Of a stretch of DNA of 64,000 bases, positions 24,761 to 36,633 are shown in pieces. Within the stretch, counting starts at the first letter, position 1; the number at the start of each line of letters is the position of its first letter. Source of the stretch: Primulina eburnea (taxonomy: Eukaryota; Streptophyta; Magnoliopsida; Lamiales; Gesneriaceae); the NCBI RefSeq assembly GCF_022965805.1, contig NW_027331365.1:62001-126000 (forward strand). The letters run 5' to 3'. A program made the translations under genes and the position numbers. A model generated the notes under the pieces. It had not been told where the DNA came from. It did not search any database and saw only the letters and a list, made by a program, of their open reading frames with translations.

Positions 24761-25860
24761 TATCGATGCCATCATAAAAATGCAGAGTCATTTGAGGGAA
24801 CACCTTGAAATGCTTCATAACGAGTTTAACAAGTTAGCTCTGAATGCAGAAGTTGCGGGAAGGCTTTAACAAGCTGATAATATAATTTTCTCTGATCGAA
24901 TCACAGGATGTTTACAGGCCTATACTCAGTTATAGTCTGTAGTACAAAGGCCTATCCTCCAAGGCATTGAGAAGCCACTGGTTTCCCAAATGGAGAGTTT
25001 TCGAGTATATGAATCTATACTTGGAGCAGGGAATTCAAATATCCATAGCACAAGTGTTAAGTCGAGATCATCTCCAGATGAGTCGGCTGAAACAAAAATT
25101 GATACTCCAGATCTTTATCTCGAGTCTTCAAGTCAACCCTTCACCTCAGGGATTGAAGAGGGAAAGATCAACCTTAGACCTAATACTGACAAGGGTGAAT
25201 CTAAGGTTGATATTAATGAAGCTACAATTTCTCCATTTCAGGTATACTAGAGAAATTAAAAACAAGAGTAGGCATTAACCCAGCTACAATCAGGGTTGAT
25301 ATTTCAGGAAAATATCCTAAGGTATGGATAAAACCTAATTCATATCCAAAGGAAGTAAAAGTATGGTATGAATTCGGGGCTCTTGTCTCAGTTTATGCTA
25401 CATCACCTAGCCTCTCCAAAATTTCAGGTCTACCTAAATGGATTCAGAAGCAGTTCATGAGACATGAGCAAACAATGATTATTTGTCCAAAAGAGACATT
25501 CTGGATCGATACTTCTATAGTACAACACCAGAACCAGTAGGAAAAGGCTCTCACGAAGCCTTTCATTTCATCAAGTTAAGGTGGCCAGATGTTAATGTTC
25601 AAAAATTCATCAAAGATCCTCCGATAGAAGAAACCCCCCTTGTTGCTTCAATAACTGAAGATTACATTTATATCAGAAGAGCATGGGGTTTATGTGTCTG
25701 TCTAACTGAAATGGACAAAGTCAAGTTTCCGTTTAAATTTTATCATAATTCGGTAAACATATCATTTTTGTTAAATACTATGACAGGTAAAACCACAAGT
25801 TTAGCAGAATATCTATTTAAAAAAAAAAAGAAATCTTCTGTGTAATAGCAAGCTGTCAGA
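24747..25860 (+). pseudogene. Downstream pararetroviral ORF, transactivator/inclusion-body position
   Basis: ATG 24747 (MDSGDIDAII) overlaps the end of pol. A Ser/Glu/Asp-rich middle (25020-25240) leads through a frameshift near 25245 into a more conserved-looking stretch (IRVDISGKYPKVWIKP, then KISGLPKWIQKQFM). After further breaks it reaches 25845. By position after RT it corresponds to the viroplasmin/translational transactivator gene of cavemovirus-like genomes. Sequence recognition is weak, so the identity is inferred from order. Confidence 0.5.
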
Positions 25861-26036
25861 GAGTAAAGAAACTCGTCGAAAATTCAGCAACATGGCTCAC
25901 GTGGGGAGATGATCAGAACAGATCTGCCCAAAATGCCCGAATCAAAAGGACCAAGAATTTTGCAAGGGCTTCAGACCTCGGTCAGATAGAAGCATCTTGC
26001 AGAGACATCTCCAAGTGGTGAAGGACCACAACCATG

Positions 26037-26174
26037 TTTTCCTCGGGGACACAAAAAGTTTAAGATTCCTCGACAAAAATAAGTGGACATGTGACTACCA
26101 TTAATTTTCCTTGGGGATAACAAAAGATAAAAGATTCCCCGACAGGAGTTGGTGGGCATGTGATAAACCAACTA
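26037..26174 (+). repeat. Two 69-bp direct repeats in the pararetroviral 3' intergenic region
   Basis: Both units start TTTTCCT(C/T)GGGGA and end GG(A/G)CATGTGA, with AAGATTCC(T/C)CGACA in the middle, at about 26036 and 26105. They lie about 600 bp upstream of the TATA-like box, where the full-length-RNA promoter and its enhancers sit in Caulimoviridae. Confidence 0.7.
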
Positions 26175-26726
26175 AATAACCAAGAAAATTTTAACCCAAA
26201 CAACTACAAATAAAAAAGTTGATGGGAACAAGAAAATCACACAAGATTTAAACCGAAATTTGGAACAAAAAAATGTATGCTACATATCTTAAGATTTCCA
26301 AAAGGCGGATTAAAGCACTAAGAAAACAGATGGTGAATTTTAAAGATCTATGCAAACTGTTAAAAGAAGAAGGGAACGAGATCTTAGATGATATGATATA
26401 AACACATATCTACTGGTTATGCCATAAGATAAAATCAGAAGAACAAGCCGTTTCTAGATTAATGAACTAGAAAAGAACAAATAAAGAAAAGGTGGATAGA
26501 CCATTCAACCACCCACTCAACCTACTCAAGAGATAGTACCAAACACAGCTGGATGACAATAAAGAAAGTTATGGCAAGAGTTTGAAGTCCGACAAACAAA
26601 TCCGCAAGGGCTTCTGTAAGTAAGAAGGCAGAATGGAGATGAATGCATCATTCAAACTCTTCATTTTCTTTCAAAAACATTGTAATATTTATCTTTCTAG
26701 TTTATGTGTGTTTTAACTTCGGCTAC

Positions 26727-26800
26727 TATAAGTAGTCAAATAAGTTTTTGCTCCTCTACAGGAGGTTACTATGTAATAATATTTAGTATGTTTGAATAAA
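26727..26800 (+). promoter_or_regulatory. Pararetroviral full-length RNA promoter (TATA) and poly(A) signal
   Basis: TATAAG at 26727-26732 is followed 62 bases later by AATAAA at 26795-26800. In Caulimoviridae the poly(A) signal lies just downstream of the transcription start, so that terminally redundant RNA is made. The close TATA-AATAAA pair fits. From here to about 27120 the sequence would be the structured leader, including a small hairpin-prone CTAGCTACCCC/GGGGCTAGC (27107-27129). Confidence 0.55.
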
Positions 26801-27120
26801 AGAACCAAGGCTTTTGCCCCTCTCATGTAGTAGTTTCAAATTGAACTACTTTACTATACACCCTGAGGTAGGAAACCAAAAAACATGATTGTGCTAGCTG
26901 CTGTTGAAGGAATCTGCGTCAGGAACCATCTATTGCGACTGCGTGGTTAGGCTGTGAGAAGCAGTCTGTAAAACCCGGTGGATATAATCTGACTATGTAA
27001 ACCACATTAGACAAGTCCTATGAGGCTGGCTCAAACTAAGAAGGCAGAAAATATTGAGGAATTGAACATTTGACTTCTTGGTAGTGTCCGTCATATCATT
27101 CAATCCTAGCTACCCCTTGG

Positions 27121-28254
27121 GGCTAGCACTAGTAATTTTTAAATTCACACGAACCTTGGAATGTTTATAATGTTATCAAGATGATGTACAAACTTTCCAA
27201 TTCTGAATTCTAATTGTTAACCTTAAAATCCAAATTCAAGAGTTTATATCTTGCAAAAACTTAAATTTAAGCGTAATTTCTTAAAAAATACGAAACTAGA
27301 AGACAACTCTCAAATTCAATTCTAAAAGTCCGAATTTAAGTGATGAGCTTAGAAAATTCAATATCAATATTTTATATCTTACAAATTTGGATTTAAATGC
27401 AAAGGCTTAACATTCATCGGTAGAAATAAGTAAGGGCGCGGAAAACGAACTTGACCCGAGTCTACTTGAAAAACTTAGTTTATTGTTGGGGATTTTTGGG
27501 TTAAGGTCAAATGAGGTTGGAGCCGAAATCTAACCCAAAAAAAGTAGTTATGTTGGGTTGGGTCGGGTTGACCCGTTTTTTTTATTTTTTATAGAATTAA
27601 AAAATATTAGCTACATTTTTTATCTTGTATGTTTGATTTTTTATTGTATATCGATATCATACATATTTTTCATATAATATTTATTTTATAAAATATTGAT
27701 TTTTTAAACAATTGCTTATTTGTTATATTAAATATACTTAAAATTTCTACAAGTTGACTTTCGAATTTCTGAATTTATTCATAAACGAAGATGCTTGATC
27801 AAATATTTATTTTGTAAAATAATTATTTTTTTAACAATTTATTGAAAGTTATTTTGATATGCTTGGATTTTTTTTTTTTATTGTCATTGATCTCATTAAT
27901 TTTTAAGTAATATTTATTTTGTGAAATATTTACATTTCTTAAAAAATTGCTTATATTATGAAGTAATTAATATTTTATACAACTTATACTCTTAAATTTA
28001 AATATTTAAATATATGGAACATAATTATGATATATTTAGGCTATATTTTGTTAATTTGTGTTTAAACTAAAATAATTATTATGTGTTTAAATTTTTATTT
28101 AATTATTTTGTTAAATAATAAAAAAATAATTGTTGCATACTTGCATATAAAAAAAAATCATTTTTTTAAAAAAACTTTTCAGGTGGATCGGGTTAGCTGG
28201 GTTGGCTCGGTTTCATAGGTTTCGGTAAGTTCGGGTTCGGGTCGGCTTCATATG
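27121..28254. other. AT-rich non-coding flank between pararetrovirus and B-I
   Basis: No gene is seen. The stretch 27500-28250 has GC-rich GGGTTGGGTCGGGTTGACCC near its left part and GATCGGGTTAGCTGGGTTGG near its right, around a very AT-rich core. This may be a worn hAT-like non-autonomous element cut by B-I, with no confirmed ends. Confidence 0.35.
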
Positions 28255-31200
28255 TATAAAGGCCCGAAAATTCGTGTTTGAATATTTGCGGAAAAATTAA
28301 AAATTTTCTTTGTAAAGTAAGTAAAATGCATCATTCATAAAATAGACCGTTAAATAAAGTTTAAATGTTAAAAATAGCAGCGGAAGAAATTATTTTTTTG
28401 CAAAAGAACAATTTAAGAATAATCCAACAACGGATAAACTGTTTGAGCATAAAAATAGTAACTGCTAAAATGAGGTCCTCGTGTTCCACTACTGCCGACC
28501 CAAGCTAGCTCACTGGTCCCTGCCTTAGGCCCCGACATCATCAGTACCTACAACAATCAAGTCTAGTGAGTCTAAAGACTCAACATGCATATATCGTAAA
28601 TAACGAGTAAATATAGTAAAAATTTCATGGGAATAAAAATATCATGTCATGAGTCACAATGTGAAAATAACATATCATGAGCGATTATACTACGTGCATA
28701 ACTGAACTGAAAGTCAAAGTAAAATGTTTGCTCCTTGGAGCCCTGTACTTAAATAGCCTGTAATAAATTTTCTGTTGAGATTATGGTCTACGCAAGTGGC
28801 CCCTACACTGAAACTGCTGTACTTAAATAGCCTGTAATAAATTTTCTGTTGAGATTATGGTCTACGCAAGTGGCCCCTACACTGAAACTGACCGGTAACT
28901 GACGACCAGATAATAAAATGCTCCCATGACCGGTAACTGGTGACCAGGTAAAATAATGAACGTCTGATCAGACTATGCCACAGTATACTGGGTGGTATAA
29001 ACTGAACTGACCGGTAACTGGCGACCGGACCGGTAACTGGCGACCGGATTTAGCAATAATCCCAAGATAGTGAAATGGCCACAAGCAATATCGCATAATC
29101 TCATAAATGAACATTTTATATTTTTATGTACGCAATATAATTAAATGGCACAATTAAATATCCTGTAATAATTTAATGCTTGGATTGGATCGCTCCCAGG
29201 CTCCCTGCAACCTAAATATGCCATGAAAAAATGTGCAATAGATGTATGGGACCAAACTATGCAATAACATTCGAAAATGTGACAATTATACCGAACGACT
29301 TCGTATTTAATCATGACTCCGAACCAACCCGAGCCAACACTGAAACATCATATAGTCATAATTAAAATACGCTTAAATTGATAATTTAATGCTCCTAAAA
29401 TGATGCAAGTCGAATTTTAGGTGAATGGAGGCCAAAACATGAAACGTTCTTTCGAGAGTCAATTTGGCACATCGCACCGTAAATTCTCGTATGACCTCAA
29501 AAATGATCCGAATCACAAACGGCCAAAAAATGACCTTCCTAACTTGATGAGACACTATCCAATCCAAGGCCATATGCTAAAAGCCAACCAAGAACTCAAA
29601 CGACGCCTGAGAACAACAGCACGCTTGCTGTCAAAATTACAGCAGCTGCACATTTGCTTTTCTTGTGTCGTTTGCGAGACTACCGGCCATTGGGGCTTGA
29701 ACCACCGACCAGAGACTCTTACAAACATCCCAAGGAATGGTTTGAACCATGGCTAAGGGCCCTAGGCCAGCCACAATCCGAACCACACCAGAAACAAGAC
29801 CACACTCCTAGCCGAGAACATAATCTGCGCGCTTGGGGAGTTTTGCTTCATTTGCTGTCATGGACTTTTCCAGTGGCCATTTGGTTGACCATGGCACGAT
29901 CTAGACATCTTGGGGTATGGTATGAACCGTGGCTAAGGGCCATAGGCCAACCAAGATCCACACCAATCCACCAAAATTCGAAACACACATGCTGTACGAA
30001 TGAAGAGCCGAAATGGGGAAGGGGCTGTTCTTGAGTTATTTTGTAAAAACCGATTCACCATGGACCAAGCCACCAAAAGGGTGACTTAGTCACGTCTTAG
30101 ACATGCTAGGGAAGTGATCTAACCATGGTTATATGCCTTGTGGCAGCCCAGATCAGATCCATTCCCTTGACAGCACACAACAGATTTTTCGAAAACTCAA
30201 ATGACCAAGATTGAAGAGTTGCTGTCAAATTCGAATTCTATCATGCATGGGGCTTGTTTGAATGGATCAACATGGTCTTGACACACCCTAGTATGTGTCT
30301 AGATGTAGCCTAATGAGCCTGGAGTCGAACCATCCACCTGAAACATCAAAACAAGAGAACACGTGAAGAGCATCATGAAAGTCGAAATCTGCATGTGTGA
30401 TTTTTCTGAAAATTTCTTGCTATGTTTCGGTTTTTGCATGAAATGATGATCATGAAACATAAAAATAATGATAGTAGGACTTGATTGAAGAGTCAAGGAA
30501 TAATATATGAATGCCTGGTTTTGTTTGAATGAAAAACGAAAGAATGAGACGATACGGCGTGGAGGAGGTGGAGCGCTTTCTTTTCTTGCTACCTTGCTCT
30601 CGATTTTTCTCTCCTTACTCTCACTGAATTCTCATGATTTTTAACACTAAAATGGCTCTGGATTTCAGTGATGAAGAGGAGAAATATTGGTTAGGGGAGT
30701 GAGGGAGATGTGTGCAAAATATAGGGAAAAAAATCAAGACCAAGTCTCCACCTTTTTGAATTTTGAATTTGGTTTGCTAACAAATGATTATTGGATGACT
30801 CTAGAATGTGGTGACCGAATTCCTCATGCTATCTAGACTAGGATAATGCTTATTAGTTAATTAATTAAGGTTGTTCAATAATTAAAAATATTAGCATGCT
30901 AAAACAACAAAGAATGGGTCAAAGGGTGAGTTGGCCATTGAATTGCTTAATATTCTAAGGTGGCCGAAATCATCAATAAAAATGAAGGGAAATGTTGATT
31001 ATTTACTAAATTTTTAACCCTTAAAAGCCTCACCTAACATTTAATTAATTTAGTGAACTAAACCCTTAATTAAGGATCTTAAATGAATTTATTTTCTACT
31101 CACCTCAAGTAACTTAAATAATTCCTTAAACTTCTTTATTAACTTAAATTAATTTACTTTCTAGCTAAAGTAAATTCTGGAAATGATTTCTAAATCTTAA

Positions 31201-31389
31201 ATTTTATCTCTAAACTCCAACTCCAGTCCGGCCTCACTGAATTAACTGAAATGATAAAAATCAAATTACTATGATAAAATAATTAAATTAAGGAAAAGCA
31301 TTTAAATACTCTTGCAATAAAAAAATCATTTTAATTTAAATACTAGAATTATGCATGGCTTATACGTAGTTTAAGTTACGGGTTCTGCA
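28255..31389 (-). repeat. 3' LTR of B-I
   Basis: 3135 bp, matching 58680-60742 up to the truncation point. It holds the GAGTCTAAAGACTC palindrome (28568-28581), a private 74-bp tandem duplication (28743-28890) and clustered GACCGGTAACTGGCGACCGG hairpin repeats (28890-29050). It also has a degenerate repeat of about 190 bp between 29690 and 30310, whose units contain AACC(A/G)TGGCTAAGGGCC-like words. The right end TGCAGAACCCG (element strand) follows the polypurine tract 31390-31402. Open frames inside (29421-30034) are LTR sequence, not genes. Confidence 0.88.
28743..28890. repeat. 74-bp perfect tandem duplication in the 3' LTR of B-I
   Basis: Units 28743-28816 and 28817-28890 both begin CTGTACTTAAATAGCCTG and end CACTGAAACTG. 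The matching place in the 5' LTR (about 59169) and in both B-II LTRs has a single unit, so the duplication is private to this copy and recent. Confidence 0.92.
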
Positions 31390-31425
31390 ATCCTTCCCCC
31401 CTAAAAAAAATTTTCGTCCTCGAAA

Positions 31426-32441
31426 TTAAGACTCACCGAATAACTCGGGGTAACGATCTCTCATCTCCGGCTCAGACTCCCATGTACCTTCCTCCTCAGA
31501 ATGGTTAAGCCATTTGACTTTGACTCGCCTAACCAGCTTGTTCCGAAGCTTCTTCTCCTGCCTTTCTAGGATCTGCACTGGCCCCTCCTCATAAGATAGG
31601 TTCGGAGTAAGCTGCAACAGCTCAAAGTTCAGGACATGCAAAGGGTTCGCCATATATTTCTTCAGCATAGAGACGTGAAAGACATTGTGTACTCCGGCCA
31701 GATTCGACGGGAGAGCCACACGATAAGTTAGCGTCCCAACTCTGTCAAGAGGATCTCAAACGGTCCATGAATCTCGGACTAAGCTTCCCTTTCTTCCCAA
31801 ATCTCATGACACCCTTCATAGGTGCCACCTTCACAAAGACATGGTCGCCGACGGCAAACTCTAAATCTCTCCTTCTCTGATCTGCATAACTATTCTGTCT
31901 ACTCTGAGCAGTCCTCATTCTATCACGGATCCGGGCTACTACGTCGACAGTCTGCTGAATAATCTCTGGACCCAACTCTGCTCTCTCTCCTACTTCATCC
32001 CAATGAACAGGAGATCTATACTTACGGCCATATAGTGCTTCATACGGAGCCATTCCAATAGAAGACTGGAAGCTGTTGTTGTAGGTAAACTCTACTAATG
32101 GCAAGTTCGACTCCCAATTCCCTGAGAAGTCAATCACACAAGCACGGAGAAGATCCTCCAAAATCTGAATGACTCGCTCTGACTGTCCATCTGTCTAAGG
32201 GTGGAAAGCTGTGCTAAACAGCAACTTCGTCCCCATAGTCGAATGCAAACTCTTCCAAAATGAGGAAGTAAATCTGGGATCTCTGTCAGATACGATATAA
32301 ATTGGAATACTATGAAGTCGGACTATCTCCCGGATGTACAACTCTGCATACTGAATCATGGTGAAAGTCGTCTTAATAGGCAAGAAGCGCGCTGATTTGG
32401 TAAGACGATCAACAATCACCCAGATGGCATTTGATCCTCTG
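31426..32441 (-). pseudogene. B-I pol, C-terminal part (integrase end and chromodomain)
   Basis: It carries, in - strand order, the integrase start ([12 protein letters not shown]), SDRDPRF, the catalytic Glu region and the degenerate chromodomain ([16 protein letters not shown]). A TAG at about 32194-32196 and small indels near 31740-31765 break the frame; the B-II copy is unbroken at the latter spot. It is cut at 32441 by the B-II target site and continues at 54829. Confidence 0.9.
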
Positions 32442-32446
32442 GCTGA
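32442..32446. repeat. Target-site duplication GCTGA, left copy (B-II)
   Basis: GCTGA precedes the B-II left LTR, and the same five bases follow its right LTR at 54824-54828. Removing 32447-54828 restores a continuous integrase coding sequence in B-I, which confirms the insertion point. Confidence 0.92.
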
Positions 32447-33641
32447 TATAACGTCCTAAAATCCTTACTTGAAAAATTTGCGAAAAAATTAAAATTTTTC
32501 TTTTTAAATAATTAAAATTGCCTCCTTCATAAATGAACTTATAAATAAAGTTTGATGTTCAATGTGGCAGCGGAAGAATTAACATCTTTGAAATAACAGT
32601 AAAAAGTTTTTCCAACAATAATTAAAATGTTTGAGCCATCAATTAAAAATAAATGCTGAACTGAGGTCCTCGGGTTCCACTACTGCCGACTCGAGCTAGC
32701 TCACTGGTCCCCGCCCTCGGCCCCGGCATCATCAGAATCTACAACAATCAAGTCTAGTGAGTCTAAAGGCTCAACATGCATATATCGTAAATAACGAGTA
32801 AATACTATAGTAAAATTTCATGGAATCAAAATGTCATGTCATGAGGAATATGGTAAAAGTGTCGTGTCATGATTAATTATAATACGTGCATAACTGAACT
32901 GAAAATATCATGGTAAAAATTTTTGCTCCTTGGAGCACTGTACTCAAATAGCCTGTAATAATTTTCCTGGTGAGATTATGGTATACGCAAGTGGCCCCTG
33001 CACTGAAACTGACCGGTAACTGGCGACCGGATAATAAAATGCTCCCATGACCGGTAATTGGTGACCGGGTAAAATAGTAAACGTCTGATCAGACTGTAGC
33101 CACAGTATACTGGGTGAAACAAACTCAACTGACCGGTAACTGGCGACCGGATTTAGCAATAATCCCATGTTAGTGTAATGGCCACAAGCAATATCGCATA
33201 ATCTCAAAAATGAACATTTTATATATTTATGCACGTAATATAATTAAATGATACAATTAAATATCCTGAAATAATTTACTGCTTGGATTGGATCGCTCCC
33301 AGGCTCACTGCAACCTAAATATGTCATGAAAAATATGCAATAGATTTATGGGACCAAACTATGCAATAACATTCTAAAATGTGACAATTACGCCTACCGA
33401 CTTCGTATTTAATCATGACTCCGAACCAACCCGAACCAACACTGAACTGTCATGTAGTTGATAAGTGCAATTTATTGTACTTTTATTACTTGTTTTTAAC
33501 TTGGAATTTTGTGATTCTTGAGCAGGTTTTATTTGAAATGTTGTTGTTTTTGTTATTGTAGTTTGGAAGAGTAGAAATGAGAGTTTGGAGTGATATAGTG
33601 ATGAATTAGAAGGTGCAAAGGACAAAGATACACGAAGCAAC

Positions 33642-33805
33642 ACCGCACCCGCGGTGTTCACAAGAGCGCACCCGCGCTGTTATCCGAGGCATGACCGCAC
33701 CCGCGGTCATGCTAGCACCGCACCTGCGGTCTTACCAGAAGAGCAGGAGGAGTTTTAGTCGAAAGGGCACCGCACCCGCGGTCTTTATACCACTGCACCC
33801 GCGGT
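33642..33805 (+). repeat. Six GC-rich hairpin repeats in the 5' LTR of C
   Basis: 14-bp units at 33642, 33665, 33694, 33717, 33769 and 33792. The commonest is ACCGCACCCGCGGT, a perfect 5-bp stem (ACCGC/GCGGT) with an ACCC loop. One unit is AGCGCACCCGCGCT, where both arms have changed together and the stem is kept. They end about 95 bp upstream of the TATA box. Confidence 0.93.
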
Positions 33806-33897
33806 CATGCACAAACACCATTCCGGAAATTGTGAAACTTTGTGGACTTTGAAGAAAAGAAGGGGAAAATGGTGTGCTACGTGGGATATCTTGTCTA

Positions 33898-33907
33898 GAC
33901 TATAAAA
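33898..33907 (+). promoter_or_regulatory. TATA box in the 5' LTR of C
   Basis: CTATAAAAGG in a short non-repetitive stretch, about 440 bp into the LTR. The same box is in the 3' LTR at about 44605-44614. It is the likely core promoter for genomic RNA. Confidence 0.65.
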
Positions 33908-34857
33908 GGGTCTCTTTTTCATCATCTAGGGTATAGGAGAGAAGCTAGAAAAAGGGTGGAGGCTACAAAGAAAAGAGTCGAAGATCAAAATCATCATCTT
34001 CAACAAGTTCTTGCACATCTTTGGACAAAAACTTCATACACTCCAAAACTCTTGTTCTAAGTTCTTTCTTTCTTTATTTTTACTTTTAGTTGATATGTCT
34101 TGTTTAAGATTCATGTATTGTTGTGTTATTTTTATTATTATGAACTAAATTTTAATTCTAGAGGGATGATGGAACAAAACTAGAAACCATGTGTTGAGAT
34201 TCATGATTTATGCTATATAAGTTGTCTTTATTGTTCATTTGTGTTTTTTCAATCTTAATGCTTTCATTTTATTGGCCATATCTTGAATGATTTGTATGTT
34301 ATAAATTATCACTTGGAAAAGGAAATTTATAATCAAGAAAGGGAAAAATACATCGGTAGTATTTATATAGTTCGGGAGGACATATCTTGCTATTGAAGCT
34401 ATAAAAAGAATTTAGTGCTTATTGTGTTATTTAATTTTAGATTGTTGACAGGGATGTTACAATCTTTTGTTAGATAATTAGTATCTATTTAGCACTCGGG
34501 AGAGGGAGTAGATAATTATAGAATTATTGGTTAATGAATAAGAAGGACAATTATAATATAGCTACACAAAATAGTACATGGTGGATAGTTGCGTGAAGTC
34601 GGACCTCTAGATCTTTTATTCCATCGTTCAAATCTGTTTGTTGCTACAATTAAATTTATTTTCAATTATAGTCATTGGTATAATCAACTCTGTTAAGTGA
34701 ATATACTAAATAAAATCGAGACTATTTTAATTACAAGCATTAATATAAATTTAGAAATACATTTCTCGTGGGATCGACACTTGTACTCGAAATTACATTT
34801 TACTATATCTTGACGTCGTGCACTTGCGAGCATTAAAGAAAACACGCGACAAGTTTT

Positions 34858-34875
34858 TGGCGCCGTTGCCGGGGA
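34858..34875 (+). other. Primer-binding site of element C (tRNA-Asp)
   Basis: TGGCGCCGTTGCCGGGGA, 18 bases, starts six bases inside the LTR. This is the well-known Athila-lineage site complementary to Asp tRNA. It separates C from families A and B, which use initiator-Met tRNA. Confidence 0.9.
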
Positions 34876-34992
34876 GTGTAAAATTTGAATTTATATTAGT
34901 ATTGTTACCAATTAGTCTAGATTTTAATTTAGAGCTATTTTTATTATACTACATTAAACACTGATTTGTTTATTGTCTTTGTTTGACAGTGC

Positions 34993-36633
34993 ATGCGAAG
35001 ATCGCAAAATCTTGACTTGCTTATCTTTGATCCTGAGATCGAAAGAACCGCAAGAAGGTTAAGAAAGGCAAGAAGAGAAGAGATTCTGGCAATGGCTGAA
35101 AACAGAGACAATGAAAATCCACCCCCTGCAATACCCATCCGAGATCATTTTAGGCCGGTATTGAATGCTCATTATTCTGGTATAGCACGAGGAACGATTA
35201 ATGCAAACAACTTTGAGCTCAAGCCTGCATTGATAAACATGGTTCAACAGAATCAGTTTGGGGGAGCAGCTACTGCAGATCCTCATTTACATCTCAGAAC
35301 ATTCCTTGAAATTACTGACACGGTAAAAATAAATGGTGTTTCTGATGATATAATTCGATTGCGTTTGTTTCCTTTTTCTCTTAGGGACCAAGCAAGAGGA
35401 TGGCTCCAATCGCTTCCTTTGGGGAGTATCACTACCTGGCAGGATTTAGCAACTAAGTTTCTTGCAAAATATTTCCCACCTGCGAAGTCTGCACAGTTGA
35501 AAATTGAGATAAGTACTTTTAGGCAGACTGATTTTGAGCAACTATATGAGGCATGGGAACGGTATAAGGAGTTGCTGAGAAGGTGTCCAAACCATGGTTT
35601 TGAAGATTGGGTATAGATTGAATTATTTTACAATGGTTTGAATGGACAAACAAGAGGCACTGTTGATGCAGCAGCTGGTGGCACAATATTTGCCAAATCA
35701 CCCGATCAAGCATATGATTTGCTTGAACAGATGACCATTAACCGTTATCAGTGGCCGATTGAAAGATCAGGAGTGAAGAAGCAAGCTGGGATTTATGCCA
35801 TAGATCCTATTACATCACTCACAGCTCAAGTTTCAGCTTTAACAACTCAAATTGCAGCAATGAACAAGGCTAGTACATCAGAGGTTGAAAATGCATCTGT
35901 TGTCACTGAGGAACCACATATTCCTGATGAGGCTTAATATATCAACAATAGGAATTTTGGTGGTTATGGAGGATATCGAGGTAACCCTCCCCCTAACACT
36001 TATCATCCTGGTTTGAGAAATCATGAAAATTTTTCATATGCAAATAATAAGAATGTGTCGAATCCTCCACCGGGGTTTAATACATCAAAGGGGGAAGGAA
36101 AACCTTCACTTGAGGATTTAGTTGGGACATTTGTTGTTGAATCAAGTAAAAGAATGGCTAGGACTGAATCTCGTCTTGATGGCATGGAAACTCACATGGG
36201 AAATATGGGAGCCACAATGAAGTCATTGGAGACACAGATTGGTCAATTGGCTAATGCATTGAAAGATCAAAATAAAGGTCAGTTCCCAAGTAACACTGAA
36301 GTGAATCCAAAGGAGCAATGCAAAGCTGTGACTTTGAGAAGTGGAAAAGAACTTGTAGGTAAAAATTCCAACGAGAAGGATGAGAAAGAGATGACTGTTG
36401 AAGAAGTTGAAACTGAGGGATCCAAAGTTGATGTTGAAGTTGAACAACCTCCGGTATTCAAGCCAATTCTTCCATATCCGCAGAGGTTCAAAAAGAAGAA
36501 ATTGGATGAGCAATTTGCCAAATTTTTGGAAATTTTCAAGAAGATTCACATCAACATTCCATTTGCTGATGCGTTAGAACAAATGCCAAACTATGCAAAG
36601 TTCATCAAAGATGTGATGTCATAGAAGAGGAAG
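34993..36633 (+). pseudogene. Gag of element C, same frame throughout, three in-frame stops
   Basis: It starts at MRRSQNLDLL (34993). The capsid core is visible: LRLFPFSLRDQARGWLQSLP, then TTWQDLATKFLAKYFPP, typical of Athila Gag. All of 34993-37407 lies in frame 1 and is broken only by TAG 35614-35616, TAA 35935-35937 and TAG 36622-36624. I do not see a CCHC knuckle in the stretch after the capsid (35830-36020), where Athila Gag often has one; it may be deleted. A coiled-coil-like segment (METhMGNMGATMKSLETQIG region) follows at about 36180-36260. Confidence 0.88.

Larger units (their letters stand above)
8070..27120 (+). mobile_element. Endogenous pararetrovirus (Caulimoviridae), interrupted by element A
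   Basis: A degraded copy of a plant DNA pararetrovirus genome, about 7.5 kb without the 11.5-kb insert. The order read on the + strand is primer site, 5' ORF, capsid with zinc finger, movement protein, protease, RT/RNase H, a downstream ORF, then a promoter-like region. There are no LTRs or integrase, and a movement protein is present, so it is not a retrotransposon. Capsid before movement protein, both upstream of pol, is the arrangement of cavemovirus/solendovirus-type genomes; the genus is inferred from order only. Many stops and frameshifts make it inactive. The right end is uncertain (27050-27450). Confidence 0.85.
33459..34851 (+). repeat. 5' LTR of element C
   Basis: 1393 bp. The U3 part holds six short hairpin repeats (33642-33805). 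A TATA box (CTATAAAAGG) lies at about 33898-33907, so transcription should begin near 33935. The LTR ends CGCGACA just before the primer site. Confidence 0.93.

Noticed and set aside
25971..26171. 66-residue - strand open frame
   Set aside because: It covers the two 69-bp direct repeats of the pararetroviral region and owes its internal repetition to them.
28250..28254. ATATG as the target duplication of B-I
   Set aside because: The right end of B-I is deleted, so no partner copy can be compared.
29421..30034. Open frames on + strand conserved among B LTRs (also near 45628, 59754 and 59987)
   Set aside because: They sit antisense inside LTRs and contain the degenerate 190-bp repeats. Their conservation follows from family identity, and lengths differ from copy to copy through frameshifts.
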